The position numbers and the translations under genes are program-made. Shown here one piece after another: positions 1-11,864 of a stretch of DNA of 64,000 nt (the first letter of the stretch is position 1; the number at the start of each line of letters is the position of its first letter). Origin of the DNA: Massospora cicadina (Eukaryota > Entomophthoromycota > Entomophthoromycetes > Entomophthorales > Entomophthoraceae); the NCBI GenBank assembly GCA_022478985.1, contig JAKSZP010009506.1, positions 1 to 64,000 on the forward strand. The letters run 5' to 3'. The notes beneath the pieces are model-generated. The model was not told where the DNA came from. It did not search any database and saw only the letters and a program-made list of their open reading frames with translations.

Positions 1-711
1 GGTTTTTTTTTAATATAATAGAGGAGCACACCATAGTCTCTTAACTTCCAGTTTCTCAGAGGATAAAAATATCAAACATAATAGCAGAATAAAACTAACT
101 ACACAGGAAAAAGGACCCTTACAGCTGTCAATCTCAATCAGATATGATCTCTCTAATAGAGTTCTCATCAGAATATTTTGTGGTTACTAAGCAACAATTA
201 AGATTGGTAAACTTAGGCGTAATATACAAACTAGGCCAAGAAAGCAATTTAATGGGGCTTGGGGAGTTTTCAATATAAGATCAATATGCTTGTTATAATC
301 AAAATACGCTAGATATAGACTAAAATTAAGCGCCTTTCCACTGAGAGTTATTTGAACAAAAGCCTGCAAGGCCTTATGACTGGTATTAACTAGTCCTCCT
401 GTACTAATACATCCCAAATTACTATGTTTATATGCCAACGCGGGGCCAAATAGCATATTAATGCTGAATAAAAATAGGAGGAAGCTTGGTAAATAAGTAC
501 ACGGCATCAATAGCATATAATGTAAGAGAATGAGAAATGCGCTGGTGGGGATTATTTTATTCAATTTATAGTAAATCAATAATTGGTCAACTGCATCTAA
601 AACCATGGATCACAGGATGAAATGATTACCAAGAATAGATTTATCCTTTATTTACTTGTTATTTAAAGTAAGAAATAAGATAAAGTAAACTAACATAACC
701 CAGATGATTGG
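1..711. other. AT-rich flank without a convincing gene
   Basis: The stretch is AT-rich and carries no recognised repeat end or RNA gene. The only long reading frame is the hydrophobic minus-strand one listed separately. It runs up to the left copy of the direct repeat that begins near 712. Confidence 0.5.
187..606 (-). CDS. hypothetical hydrophobic protein, 139 aa, doubtful
   Basis: A single open frame of 139 codons from ATG to stop. The protein is strongly hydrophobic, with possible membrane segments at about residues 20-36, 38-56 and 120-138, and cysteines scattered through it. I recognise no family. AT-rich DNA read in this direction often yields Leu/Ile/Phe-rich chance frames, and no neighbour supports a function. 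It may be a real small membrane protein or an exon, but chance is more likely. Confidence 0.18.
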   Translation of the reverse strand: MVLDAVDQLLIYYKLNKIIPTSAFLILLHYMLLMPCTYLPSFLLFLFSINMLFGPALAYKHSNLGCISTGGLVNTSHKALQAFVQITLSGKALNFSLYLAYFDYNKHIDLILKTPQAPLNCFLGLVCILRLSLPILIVA

Positions 712-1277
712 TTTTGCGCTTCTATCAAATGCAAGGGAAGCCTTGACTTTGGGTTTCCAAATCGCCTATTATTTTTATCACTTCATATCTATCTGATGTG
801 CTAGTTTATTAATTGAGGCTTTGGGAGGCCGTTGGGCTGAAGTTATTACTATCTAAGTTGATCTTCTGCCAATCGATGCTATGTTGGGCTTAAGGCTTAA
901 AAAATTATGATTACCTTTACATTATCTAGCATCACCAAACCCCATTTACCATGTTGAACCTTTAAATGGAGTCTTCAGCAGAAATTGCCTTGACAAACTA
1001 TGTTCTGATAAGCTTAGGAGATTTCTTCCTATTCTCACCTAGTCTCTACTTTCCCTAACGCTATTAAAGTGCTAGGTTGATATCAAATAAAGAACCTTTT
1101 TTACTTTAAGTTTGATTTTTTTTGAGTTGAATTAACTAGAGATTTTTTCCTTAATCACAGTGAAGCTGCCAGAATATTTGCCTCGATGACAACTATTCCA
1201 TCATGAGATTGCCTCAGAGAGATAAAGGCTCCTAAGTGATATTTCTGGACTACTAAAAACTATTATTATGTAGCTTA
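712..1277. repeat. E6 left long terminal (direct) repeat
   Basis: Matches 3123-3678 along its whole length with many substitutions and small indels. The right edge is set at GTAGCTTA, matched by GTAGCCTA in the other copy. Edges are good to about 5 bp. Confidence 0.5.
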
Positions 1278-3122
1278 AAAGTACCCACCTTCAAATTTCA
1301 ATAAATAACTTAGCAATGATGCTCCTGCTAAGGATCCTTCTGAGCCTACCTGGTGATGACATACCTTCACAAGGAACAATACCAGAAATATAATGAATGT
1401 GCACCAGAGGGTATACTTAATTAGTCAGAGTTTACCTTTTTTTAGTTCAAGTGAGAGGCCCAGTCCTATGAATAACTGTTGGATGAAGTGTCCTACCATC
1501 TTTCCCAGCTCACTCTCTGTTTGTTAAGACTTTTTTTTTTAGTACTAGATGGTTCTGTTTGTTAAGACTTTATCAAGTCAAGAAAACATATATTAATTTG
1601 ACGTCTGCCAGCCTGATGATTGAACAAGATATTTGAAATTTTTAGGCATTGTGATAAAAAAGTAGCACTTAAATTTGGACGTGACGCTAAAGCCCCACCT
1701 CCTTATCTTGGAATTGTTGTGGCAGTTTCCAACTTTAAGGAGCAATACCACAACAATTTTGGAGTGATCAGGAAAAGCCTACTACTATTTTCCAAGGATA
1801 AATTAGTTTGATAGAGTCAAGTGCTTCAGAGCCATCTCCAGTTCCATGAATTGAAGCTTTGTGTGCTTCTGACGTTGAAGTCAAAGCTACCAACCCTAAA
1901 TCATTGGTGACATATCAGTTATCTGTGCTAATGCTCCTGAGTTTTTGCTGAAAAAACATCCAACACAATTACCTCAGCGCTTCTTCCATTCCTCTGCACT
2001 AAAGCTCTTCAATTTTTGAGCAATGAAATGAAACACCATCCTTGAAAACATGGTGCCATTTTTATTTATCTGCGCTAATGCTTTTGCTGTTTCACTGATG
2101 AAACAGAGAACCTAAAAGCTTTGGTGCGCATTTTGTTCCTCTGCGATAATGTGCCTCATTGTTCCAGCGCTGAAATTTGAGCCACTGAAGCCCAACAAGT
2201 AAATCTCAAATTTAATTGTGCGTCTGCATCAGAAACTCATAATGGCCCAAATGAAGAAGCTAACCTAACTAACTGCCTCGCCATTCTGTTTCCTGGCGCT
2301 GAGACCTACAGCTGCTCTGAAAAATTAGTTGAGTCAGATGTTTTGGTGAAACCGTTATTCCCCTTAGCCAAAGTGACAAAAAATCTCAATAAACCCCTCA
2401 GGTTAGCTAAACCTAGTGACCTCAAGGCCAAAAAGCCCTATTCACCAATTTTTTTACACTACGCAGGCTCCTAAAATTGCACTTACAAGGAAACTGGTAA
2501 AAAGGCCCAGCTCAACATTACCATTCGTTAGAAATAGCTAGCCAGGAGTTGCTACAACTGATTCACTTTCTCTCGTCAAGATCTTTAGTAGTTTGTGGTA
2601 GTTGCCTTGTACATTTGAGCCAAATGCCCACAAATATAATACACCCATTTAGAAATTTGTTTAGTCCTAAACATTTTGTTTATCACTTGGTTTATACTAA
2701 CATATTGGGCTTCTCACATAACCATAGTAAATTAAAGCCACCTGATCCAAATAATTGAAAACCCAAATGATTTTTAATCTGGCCAGCCAAATTGCTTCAC
2801 TAATTCACCAACTGCTAAATTTGTGATTGATCCCTGAAGCTTGACCCACGGGGGCCACCACATGAAATTAGGTTTAATATTAACAATCTAAAGTGTCTCA
2901 CAGATTCAAACGTAATTTTAGCATCTCAAACCTTACTCATGACCACCGGATTTGTTTAAAAGCCAAGCCCCCAACTGGCACCTTGTGACTAACCAAACCA
3001 GAAATCTTGTCCCCATCCAAGCTAATCAGGCTGAAGCCATTATGCTCTGAACCAGGCTGTGGGGAAGTCCCTACTCCACCTTGCCGATGCAACTGTCCCC
3101 CCAGTTGAGGCTTAAGGGGCAA
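1278..3122. other. E6 interior, no recognised coding domain
   Basis: No reverse transcriptase, protease or integrase motif is readable in any frame. Between about 1920 and 2300 an imperfect word like TCTGYRCTAAWGCT recurs several times, each followed by a T-rich run, so part of the interior may derive from a short tandem repeat. A 61-codon minus frame begins right at the boundary with the right repeat and is probably chance. Confidence 0.4.
1531..1553 (-). mobile_element. micro-insertion ACCATCTAGTACT plus A-tail
   Basis: Read on the minus strand the insert is ACCATCTAGTACT followed by about ten A. It is flanked by a direct repeat TCTGTTTGTTAAGAC (1516-1530 and 1554-1568), with further T residues ambiguous between tail and duplication. 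The same 13-nt core with an A-tail, in a different 15-bp duplication, sits near 11330. This is the footprint of target-primed retroposition of an extremely short template. Confidence 0.6.
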
Positions 3123-3678
3123 TGTCAGGCTTTACCCCAATACAAGGAAACCTTTGTCTTTGAATTTCTGAATCGCCTAGATTTACTGCAGATCTGAATC
3201 TACATGAAACTTTATTGTTAGACGCTTTGTCAGGTAAAAGGGCAAAGTTATTTCATCTTTAAATTGCTATTCTGCTGATTGATGATATGTTAGGATGAAG
3301 GATCAAAAATTACTATTAATTTAAAATATTTGCATCAATAAATCCCCATTTACCATGTTAAACCCACTAATAAATTTTTAGGGAAAATCACCTCAAAAAC
3401 CCTGTTCCATAAGCTTAATCACTACCTTCCTATTCTCGCCTAGTCTCCTTTTTTCCTAGCACTATTAAAGTGCCATGTTAGTATTAAAAGATCCTTTTTT
3501 ACTTGAAGTTTGATTCTTTTTCTAGGTGAATTAATTAGAGATTTTAGCCTTGGTCACAGTGAAGCTAATAAGAGATTTTTCTCAATGATAAATATTCCAT
3601 TTAGAGATTGCCCTAGAGAGAGAAAGGCTCCTATATTATAATTCTGGTCCTACTAAAAGATAATGGTTGTGTAGCCTA
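3123..3678. repeat. E6 right long terminal (direct) repeat
   Basis: Second copy of the 712-1277 repeat. It begins TGTCAGGC after GAGGCTTAAGGGGCAA, a possible polypurine tract, and ends near GTAGCCTA. Confidence 0.5.
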
Positions 3679-6276
3679 TGAAGGACCTGAATTTTAACTT
3701 TAATAGTAAAACACAACAGTTGGTAAAAAATTACAACAAGATAGTCACCTCTTCCAAGGGAAGTTTTAGATCTAGTGACTGGTTTTTTTTACAAACATAT
3801 GTTTTCCCCTGACATGACCTTGAGGATGTGTAAGAACTTGAGGGTTAAGTGTATCAAATATGATAAAGGTTGCCTACATCTCAAGCATCGACTGATTTGG
3901 TATATTGAGGGAGTTTACCTTAACTTTATAAATTCATAGTGGATCTAATGTTTCAACTCTAAAAGCCTTATCATAATAAAAATTTTGCAATAAGTGACAA
4001 AAAGTCCAGAATGTCACATCTCCTGATATCAAAAGGAGATAAAGAGATTACCTTGAGGGCTATAAAAATTACCATCCTGTCCCATGGGCTTGTCATGTTC
4101 TTCTCAAGGCTAAACAAAATGAAAGATTTTGACTTTGGCTAAAATCTCTTTTAAAATTCACGCCTCAGGAAGCATATTTAATGAGCAATACTAACTAAGA
4201 TTTTTTTTCTTATTTACCAAATACTGTTTTCTTTAAAACTTTACACTTAAGGACTTTTCTATTTCTAAGGACCTTTCTGCGTTTTTTAATAAAGTCTATC
4301 AGAGGTTGATATGGAAGAAAAGATAATTTCTTTGGTCATTTGCCCCTTTTTTAATATACTGCAATACTTTCATGAAGTGTAGCTTCAAAGTATATTAGAT
4401 AATTCATGTCCTACCTCCACTACAGTGCTTGACCAACGTTGTGGATGACAAATTACATTTTAGAGAATGATTATAATTGAAAATATATACATACCTTAAG
4501 AGATAAAAAAGGACTTTTAATAGCCAATAAAATCCTAAAGATGGCTTTATTGCAAAAAGAATTTAAATTGGGTTTTAGACTTTAAAGTGACCATATACAA
4601 AAAACTAACATATTGATTTAAATTACATTTGTTATTCCCATATCACTTCTGTATTTATACATTTTTTATCTATGGCTCTACATTTTTTCCATATATACTC
4701 AGATTCTATTACACAAGGCTCTAATGTTTGGTAGAAACTTTCTTATGCTTAATCTAAGAAATAATAGCTCAAGTATTAGTTGATCATCAGGAACATAGAA
4801 ATTGACTAAAAAAGTTATATTTTTAATTTACCATATTCAAAAGCTAATGTTCTAGTACTATTCTTCTTCAATAAATATTAATACACAAATAACTTAAATG
4901 AAAGAATTTACAATGCTAAAGTTGAAAGTTGATGCTAGTTGAGGTCATTGTTGTCAGCACCAGAGTAAACAGGAGTTCAATATACTACTATGTCTTTAAA
5001 GGTTTATATTGATATCTTTAAAACCCATTCCAAAGAATAACAGAGACACAGCTTTGTTTGTTGCAAGGGGAGAAATATGTGTTTTTTCCATTTTTAAGTT
5101 AAATCTTTGTGTCAAGTGTATTCAATCCTTTTATAAGTGATCTTTCCATGTAATTGCAGTGCTCTATGGCTAGGAGGTTCTTCATCACCACATTAAATTT
5201 GATCATCCCTGAATTATGTGAGTATAATGAGGATGCTGAAGGTTACTTGCTCCAGTTATTTACCTTGGTGTAACTTGGTGTACATATAATATAGGATGTG
5301 TTATTGCTGGGTATGCTTTTTCAACGTATGAAATCCAAGGTCTAATGTTACTTGGCTAGCTTAAAATTGATACTCATTGCATTAAGGATAAAGTTATGTA
5401 TTCTTAACTTATTATTCAAAGAGAAATTATTTCTCTATGTTAAAGATGACTGTACTCCAAATTCTATAAAGGACTTGAGGACTGCATGGCTGATTTTGCC
5501 TTAAAAGTGGAAGTCTAGACCATCTTAAGACAGTTGTTGAATGAGCTATATAGCCTTTTTTTCATAATTAATTTGATCAACTGTACCTTTTAGACCAAAC
5601 TACTACCATTTTTATAGCTGAGAAAATGTGTTTTCTCAGTGCATTATTGTCATTTAGTATCCCTGACTGGGTAATACAATAAATACAAGATTGATTCTTT
5701 ATCTATTTTATTTAAGATTCAAAAATGAGTCTCTAAGGAAAGAGAAGCTTTTTTACTATTGTAAATACTATTGTCTTCTGATAAAACTCTAATATTTACA
5801 GATTAATAGTTGAATTTTATTAAAAATCAATTTATAAGGAAATCATTAATTAAAACTTTGTATGACAATTATACCTTTGCACCTGTCTTATCAGGCTTAC
5901 TGCTTTTTTTAATAAGTATTGACCTGATGCCTCATCTATTTAAGACAAGATATTAGGAATCAATCATATCAGGGTTTCTTATGACCTTGAATATCTATTG
6001 TGAAATCAGGTTATTTTTTTAAAATGGACCAAGTCAGCATATCCATATAATTCTGTATTATATGAGTAAAAGTCTATTAAAACGATGTAGATAAATTTGT
6101 AAGAGACTACTTTTGTAAAGACTAAAAATTTTAGGACTTAAATAGGAGCTGTCAACATCCATCTATATTAATTTTGCATAGTATTAAGTGTGCTTCTTAT
6201 ATAGATAATTAATTTATCCTCAGTTAAGATTGATTAATTTTTTGGTAAATATTATTTGTTTTTTTAAATCCCTTAT
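3679..6276. other. AT-rich DNA, nothing recognised
   Basis: No open frame of note, no clear terminal repeats and no RNA gene were found on either strand. Stop codons are frequent in all frames. It probably consists of old mutated repeats. Confidence 0.5.
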
Positions 6277-6424
6277 AATCAAAATTTTATTTGAGGTGGG
6301 TTGACCTTGGGACAAATATACCACACCAAGAATTTTTCTATCCAGTACAGGTTTCAAACTTGTATTGGACAAATCTTGCACTAGGGTGGAAGCAGAAATT
6401 AGTCTACCAGGCTAACCACCCTCC
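6277..6424 (-). mobile_element. S1: short tRNA-derived SINE, minus strand
   Basis: Read on the minus strand it starts with a tRNA-like head: TTAGCCTGGTAGACTA resembles box A, and AGTTTGAAACC resembles box B about 55 nt further on. It ends in GGTCAACCCACCTCAAATAAAAT-type sequence, the tail shared by all SINEs of this window. TAAATCC(C)TTA occurs at both edges as an imperfect target duplication. A close relative lies at 11251-11428. The head and tail make a SINE more likely than a pseudo-tRNA alone. Confidence 0.6.
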
Positions 6425-7070
6425 TAAATCCTTACCATCATCTACTCAAATTATGAATATACTTTTACCATCTAGTACTGATTTGCTTTTAGAATTAAAA
6501 GGATATCTGAATTTATTTTTTAAATAGATAGATATATAATTGACTTTTAAATCTACATATGTCTACTTTAAGCATCATTAAGTTAGAGTAAAGCTCAATT
6601 TAGCATATTTAGGAATATATTTGCTGCTATTAGTAGAATATATAATTGTATTATGGTTTAAACAAGTGATATACCTAAAATGTTAGAGAGCCCACAAAAG
6701 ATGATCATTTGTGTGCCTTATGTATACTGATATGAAATTTGGTCATGGTATCTCTTTATTTATATAAAAATAATGCTAGACAGGCTTGAGATAATTGTAA
6801 TATAATAAATAATCGCCTATAATTCTTTAATAAAATATAAGTGTAGTATTTTTATCATGTTTAATACTTATAACTTTAGATTCTACTTTACACCTAAGAA
6901 GATTATGATTAAGACACAACTAATTCTAACTTGAGTCTATTTCCTTATTTTATATATCTGTAAGCTTTATTAATTAAATTTATGCAGACTTGGTATAGTT
7001 TAAAGACCTAGTTAGAAAAATTTGTATAGGATACACCTATGCTAAATATCAGCTTAGTTATATTTTAAAG
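6425..7070. other. AT-rich DNA, nothing recognised
   Basis: No gene or repeat ends seen. ACCATCTAGTACT, the core of the micro-insertions, occurs once near 6467 but without an A-tail or clear flanking duplication. Confidence 0.45.
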
Positions 7071-7472
7071 TATCAGGCTAAGGGTTTATTAAGATACTAT
7101 CATGAAAGCTTGGGATTTCTGGTTTGATCAGGCTAAGAGTTTCAGATGACACCTCTAATGTCCATTTTATCAGGTGGTACAGTTGTCATAGGTAGGCTTG
7201 AACTTTAAAGCATTAATCACACAATATTGGATATGGCACAGCAGGGATAAATCTTAATAAAGACAGGCCAGAAAAAGTATAGGCAGAGTAATTTTGTTAG
7301 TTTATTTGAATATGTGAGCAAGCTTATATACCTGGTCAAATGGAGTTTCTAAAGGAAAAGAGATTTCTGGGCTTTAAAGTAAAAGCAGATGAAAATGAAT
7401 AAATGGGCTTTAGGGATAAGGAAATGGACGGGACATCCACTGATGATTGGTGATCTCTGCAATAGCTTGACA
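7071..7472 (-). repeat. E5 3' LTR
   Basis: Matches 10010-10410 with moderate divergence. The minus-strand start is TGTCAAGC, immediately after the polypurine tract. Shared words include ATGTCYATTTTATCAGGTGG and GCAGATGAAAATGAATAAATG-like sequence. Confidence 0.65.
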
Positions 7473-8193
7473 CTTCACTTTTCATTTTCATGCTGATTTT
7501 ACAAGAGTTGATCTGGTGGTATTAGATAGTTATTACTAAGTTGTTCATGGGAAAATTATGATCCTGTGGAATTTTGTCAGCAGTTGTTCAAGCTTTGTCA
7601 GTAGTAGTATAGTTGGGTATTTGCTGAATAATAAAGTTGGGGTGATTTGTAACTCCAAAAAAATGGTATGGAGGGTGTCAGGGTTGATTCCCAAAACTTG
7701 GTAGGCATGACAGGTAGTGACATTGTACAGGTGTCAGTATAGGCATTCAGTCACCAATAAGAGGAATTATTTGTTCCCAGTTTCTTGAGAACCTGAAGTG
7801 CCTGACAAAAGTCATGAACTTCCTTGAATTATTTCAGACATGAGTTCTTCAGAACCACTTAAAGATGGATTCTCGCTTCATTAGTTAGGTCGCCCATTGA
7901 TAATCATAAAATTGGTGCACTTAGACTAAAATTGTTTTTCATTGATTACTCCTGGAGGGACTTCAAAAGTCTAGAAAATTTTGAACCTGTAACAACTTGG
8001 GTCCAAGATGATGGTTTCCATAAGGTAAGTTGAGACTGCGTTGACAATAAGAAGGGTAAAAGAGAGGTCATTGGCTACAGCATTTAGTTTCCCAGGGAGG
8101 CGTACAAATTCACATTTAATTCTATTAGCTCATGTCACCATCAGCTTTGGTAGCATTAAGAAATGGTTGTTAAATATAAAGCATAAGGCAAAG

Positions 8194-8463
8194 TTATTGG
8201 TATAGATAGTGAAATTTTGATCCAGAAAATGGATTCAGAATTTTCAGAGGGTGTAAATGATGGCAAGTATTTCCTTTAGTATGTGAAATAATTGATTTTG
8301 ATGGGGCTGAATTTATTGGAAATATAATCAATGGCATATATCTCATGTCAGAATTTTCAGAAAAATGCCTCTTAGAAATATTGCTTATGTCAGTGAATAC
8401 TTGAAATGCATCTTTGAAATTTGGGAAACTTAGTATGAGAGCCTGGGTCATTACTTTCTTCAA
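8194..8463 (-). pseudogene. Ty3/Gypsy RNase H remnant of E5
   Basis: A frame of 89 codons whose first half reads like the start of a Ty3/Gypsy RNase H domain: TQALILSFPNFKDAFQVFTD at residues 6-25, where the family has TxAPVLxxPDxxKPFxLxTDAS. The first catalytic aspartate is present (the D of FTD), but the following text is scrambled by frameshifts, and the second and third catalytic acidic residues cannot be found in frame. It is non-functional and only documents the strand and class of E5. Confidence 0.6.
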
Positions 8464-9670
8464 TTAGTCAAAAGTGAGATGTTAAGGTTGATCAAATTTT
8501 CAGGTAGTCCCAAGTACAAAGTGCATTTGGGTGTACTAAAAATGACCATATTTGGTGAAAATACAGTCTTTTAAGTTGATCTTCAGCCATGCCCAACTGG
8601 TAGGATCCTGGTAGAAATCAGTAATGGAGATGTTTTACCTCCCCTTAAACATTGAGTGAGTCAGAACTAGAGGTAGTAGGCCTTTTTTGTGCACCACAAC
8701 TACTCGAGGAGTACAGGGAAGTTCAGAGGGTTGATGAAGTACCATTGGCAGGTCCTTTTTGAATCTCAGCTTCAACTAGGTATTCACAAGCAGAAGGTAG
8801 CTAATAAGGATATTTTGTAAGTGGTTCATTTTTGCTGATTTCAATGTTGTGTTGCCCCCAGTTTAGTAAGGAGTAAATGTCTTCATCTTATTCAATCTTG
8901 TATTTATACTTCTGGGCTAATTAGGGCAACCCCGTTCTCCTGATCCAGGAGATACTTGGAATCTTGGGTATGCTGGAAAACTTTGGTATATAGGTATGAA
9001 GTAAGATGAGCAGATAGTTGGTCCAGGGCTGATAAAACATAGGTGTTTCTGATAGATAGTGTCTTCATTCCCTAATCAGTTTTTATGTACAACTAGTCAT
9101 TTCTAAACTTAGCAAGGTTTTGATTTCCTTGAGGGCTTGTCAGGAAGTATCATTGGGGAGGTAATTATGGTCAAAAACAGCCTCATCAATGAGTTGTACA
9201 TTGCTGGCCATCTTGACAGGTAAATCAAACACCTGGTGCAGCAGGGCTGTTGGGAGTCACTGGCCATCAAGAAGACAAAGTCCTACGAGGCCTTCTTTGT
9301 AGACAATATTGAGAAGACAATTTCTTAGTAGCTATGTTGGCAAAAGGTCCAGATTAAAATAATCGCAAAGGTATACCAAAAATAAGATCCTTGGGTGCAG
9401 GGTACTCCATAATTAATATAAAGGGTTTTGTATTTTTGGTTGAATTTTGAAGTTGAGTAAGACCAATAGTTTAGTAGGAATTATGCTATAAAGCAAGGGT
9501 CAAATTGCTTAGTCAACTGAGGGATACGGGAGTAACAGTACCCTTTAAAATCTTGATGGCAGATATTACCTCATGTTGATAGGGGACAACATGTTGGATT
9601 AGTGCAAGAGTGGTAGTAGAGATTTGGCTTTAGACAAGTTGAGTTTGGGGCTGTGGGGTTTCAGTATTGC

Positions 9671-9961
9671 TCAATTTGGATAGGCGTTTGATAATAAGAA
9701 CTGGCCATAAGCAATTCTCATGCTTTTGATTGGACTCAGGATTCTAAACATACTCCTCCATAGAGATTCAAGGGGGTGGTCAGGCATCTTTGGGGATCTG
9801 ACATTCAACAATTCTAAAAAAATGTTTGGGGCTTTGGGGGTAGCAACTTGAAAGTTAGGTGCTTTCAGGGTTTCTGCAATCAGCAAATCATTAAACATCT
9901 TCTTTGGGGTTTCAGGGGTAGCAACAAGGTTTTTTTCCAATTTGTTGTTCTTCAGCGACAT
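9671..9961 (-). pseudogene. E5 internal frame near the 5' LTR, unknown
   Basis: A 96-codon frame just inside the 5' LTR, where gag would lie. It contains an internal near-repeat: residues about 15-24 (ATPETPKKMF) and 40-49 (ATPKAPNIFL) resemble each other. No zinc knuckle or known gag motif is seen, so the gag label is only positional. Confidence 0.3.
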
Positions 9962-10009
9962 ATCCTTTAAAGGTTAAGGGTAATTTTTTGAATGGTGCAG
10001 ATTCTGGGG

Positions 10010-10410
10010 TGTCATCTCAGAAAGGATTAAACTTAGTCATGAAGGCTCAGGAATTCCAGGTGATCATGACTGGAGGTTCAGATAACACTTTAAATGTCTA
10101 TTTTATCAGGTGGCACAGTCAGTATAGGTAGGTTTGAGAAGTAGGGAAATCGCTAAAATATCAGATATGGCGCTACAGGAAAAATAATTTGAGAAAGAAA
10201 AATTTGAAATGTTTAGGCAGAGATACATATTTACTTTATTTGAAAAATGTGAGCAGGCTTATATACCTGACAAATTGAAAAATTTGCAAAGGAAATGAGA
10301 ATTTTGGGCCGTCAAAAGAAAACAGATGAAAATGAATAAATGAGCGATAAGGATAAAACAAGGGAGAGGACATCTGTCAATAAATTGGCAATCTTGGCTT
10401 TAGCGTGAAA
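10010..10410 (-). repeat. E5 5' LTR
   Basis: Right-hand copy of the E5 repeat, beginning TGTCATCTC on the plus strand. Its outer minus-strand start has drifted from TGTCAAGC to TTTCACGC. Confidence 0.6.
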
Positions 10411-11250
10411 ATACCCAATAATAAATATTACTCAAATCGATTCAGAACAGTGATTGGTTTATCTCACTTTTACTTACTTTTAAATATGTTAGATAGAATT
10501 AATATATGATTATTGAGTGCTTAAAAACCGTTGTTTAATGAGATACTAAGACTGTTGCTTCTGTTTATAATTAATAAGGGTCTAAGAGCTAACTTGATGG
10601 ATAAAAAATTTTATTTAGAAATATTGCCTTAGATTTAAATTCACGTATCAATCTTAAGGTAATGATTATGCTTCATTCATCATGAATTAATTTTGTGTTC
10701 TAACATTAATATAGTTCTTAACTTCAGTTAAAAATTTTATAAGATGGAACCTTAAACAGTAGAGCGTGTATTGAAAGGATTGCAAAGAGCAGATTCTCAA
10801 AACATCACTATAAATCTACCTAATGTTCCTTTGTAGTTACAATTCTAACAATCATTATTTGACTTGAACTGACAAATCCTAAGTTTTGACTGGAGATGTA
10901 ATAATTATTACTTGGTGATGGATATACTATCCTCATTAAAAAGTAGACTAATTTGCCAATGCTTTAAAATGCGCTAAATGACAACCATGTGTCAAAAACA
11001 TCAACTTCATGATGCCTGGCAGGATAACAAATCACAATTATGTGTTGATAAATAGATAATGGATTTAATTGTTATTTAATTTGATTTTATATGTTCTGAT
11101 TTAACATAGCTTAATTTTTATCCTCTATTAGAAACTGGAAATATAGTTAAATGATTCAATTAGAGTTTTCACGTTCTTTTCCATGCCACCCATATTTGGT
11201 GATGGGTATGTTTCTATAGGGGCCCATCATTCAAATATGGGTGACAACTT
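10411..11250. other. AT-rich DNA with one hairpin, no gene
   Basis: No coding frame or repeat end is recognised apart from the inverted repeat at 11187-11243. Confidence 0.5.
11187..11243. repeat. 20-bp inverted repeat (hairpin)
   Basis: CACCCATATTTGGTGATGGG and its near reverse complement (one substitution and one extra base) are separated by about 16 nt. It lies directly left of the SINE insertion at 11251. It could be a small foldback relic or a terminator-like hairpin; nothing else in the window matches it. Confidence 0.5.
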
Positions 11251-11428
11251 ATTGTAAATTATTTGAGGTGGGTCAACCTTGGGACAAATATACACACCAA
11301 GAATTTTCTAGCCAGTAAAGGTTCTTTTTTAGTACTAGATGGTCCAGTACAGGTTCTTAACATGTATTGAACAAAACCTTCACTAGAGTTGAAGCAGGAA
11401 TTACCCTGCCAGGCTAACCACCCTTAAG
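11251..11428 (-). mobile_element. S2: tRNA-derived SINE, minus strand, itself interrupted
   Basis: Same body and tail as the SINE at 6277-6424. GTGACAACTT at 11241-11250 and GTGACATCTT at 11429-11438 match in 9 of 10 positions and are the likely target duplication. A micro-insertion at about 11327-11343 splits the body. Confidence 0.6.
11327..11343 (-). mobile_element. second micro-insertion ACCATCTAGTACT plus A-tail
   Basis: Within the SINE, CCAGTAAAGGTTCTT (11312-11326) and CCAGTACAGGTTCTT (11344-11358) flank an insert that reads ACCATCTAGTACT plus A's on the minus strand. The intact sister SINE at 6277-6424 has the target word only once, which shows the empty site. The 5' end of the insert is the same as in the copy at 1531-1553. 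Confidence 0.65.
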
Positions 11429-11864
11429 TGACATCTTCTTGTTCAAGAAAAATAAGAATTAATTTGGAATTTTATAAAGAAATATATTAAAATGAGCACT
11501 GATATAGTAATAAAATATAGATTGAAATCAGAAAATTCAAAATTTAAATAACAGAAGGAACAGAAAAAGAATGACAAGTATAATCTGTTAATGAACCCCT
11601 CTGCATTTTTTATACATCTTTAAATTTAAACTATACCATATGTGGTAACATGGGATATTGTTGTTATAATCTTTTATATCATTAATACAGAACTGAGTTG
11701 AGATTACATGCCAAAGTAGACTTATATATAGACCAGTATACTTAAAATGACCTTGAATATCTTGATCATGAAAAGTCTTTTAATGTTGATACATATGAGT
11801 TAGCAAGTGAAGATTAGAAGTAGAGGCACTGAGAACAACTGACTCAGAATTAATGTTACAGGTG
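11429..11864. other. AT-rich DNA, nothing recognised
   Basis: No gene or repeat is recognised between the SINE and the outer LTR of the nested retrotransposon block. Confidence 0.45.

Larger units (their letters stand above)
712..3678. mobile_element. E6: decayed LTR-type element, about 3.0 kb
   Basis: Two diverged direct repeats (712-1277 and 3123-3678, 566 and 556 bp) enclose about 1.85 kb. Shared blocks include CCCATTTACCATGTT, AGTGCTAGGTTGAT-like and AGATTGCC-like words in the same order and spacing. The right copy starts TGTCAGGC after a modest purine run, which would favour plus orientation. The other ends do not show clean TG..CA, and no 5-bp duplication could be matched, so strand is left open. 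The interior has no recognisable pol domain, only a 63-codon frame (1620-1811) and another at 2549-2758. It is either an old non-autonomous element or a decayed one. Confidence 0.5.
7071..10410 (-). mobile_element. E5: small decayed Ty3/Gypsy element, minus strand
   Basis: Direct repeats at 7071-7472 and 10010-10410 (402 and 401 bp) bound about 2.5 kb of interior. On the minus strand a purine-rich tract (ATGAAAATGAAAAGTGAAG) lies directly before TGTCAAGC, the start of the left-hand repeat. This fixes the direction: 5' LTR on the right, 3' LTR on the left. The interior keeps an RNase H remnant (8194-8463), but most of pol is missing or unreadable. No 5-bp duplication could be matched, consistent with age. 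It is too short to encode a full Ty3 set. Confidence 0.65.

Noticed and set aside
6467..6479. Third ACCATCTAGTACT as another micro-insertion
   Set aside because: No A-tail follows and no convincing flanking duplication was found.
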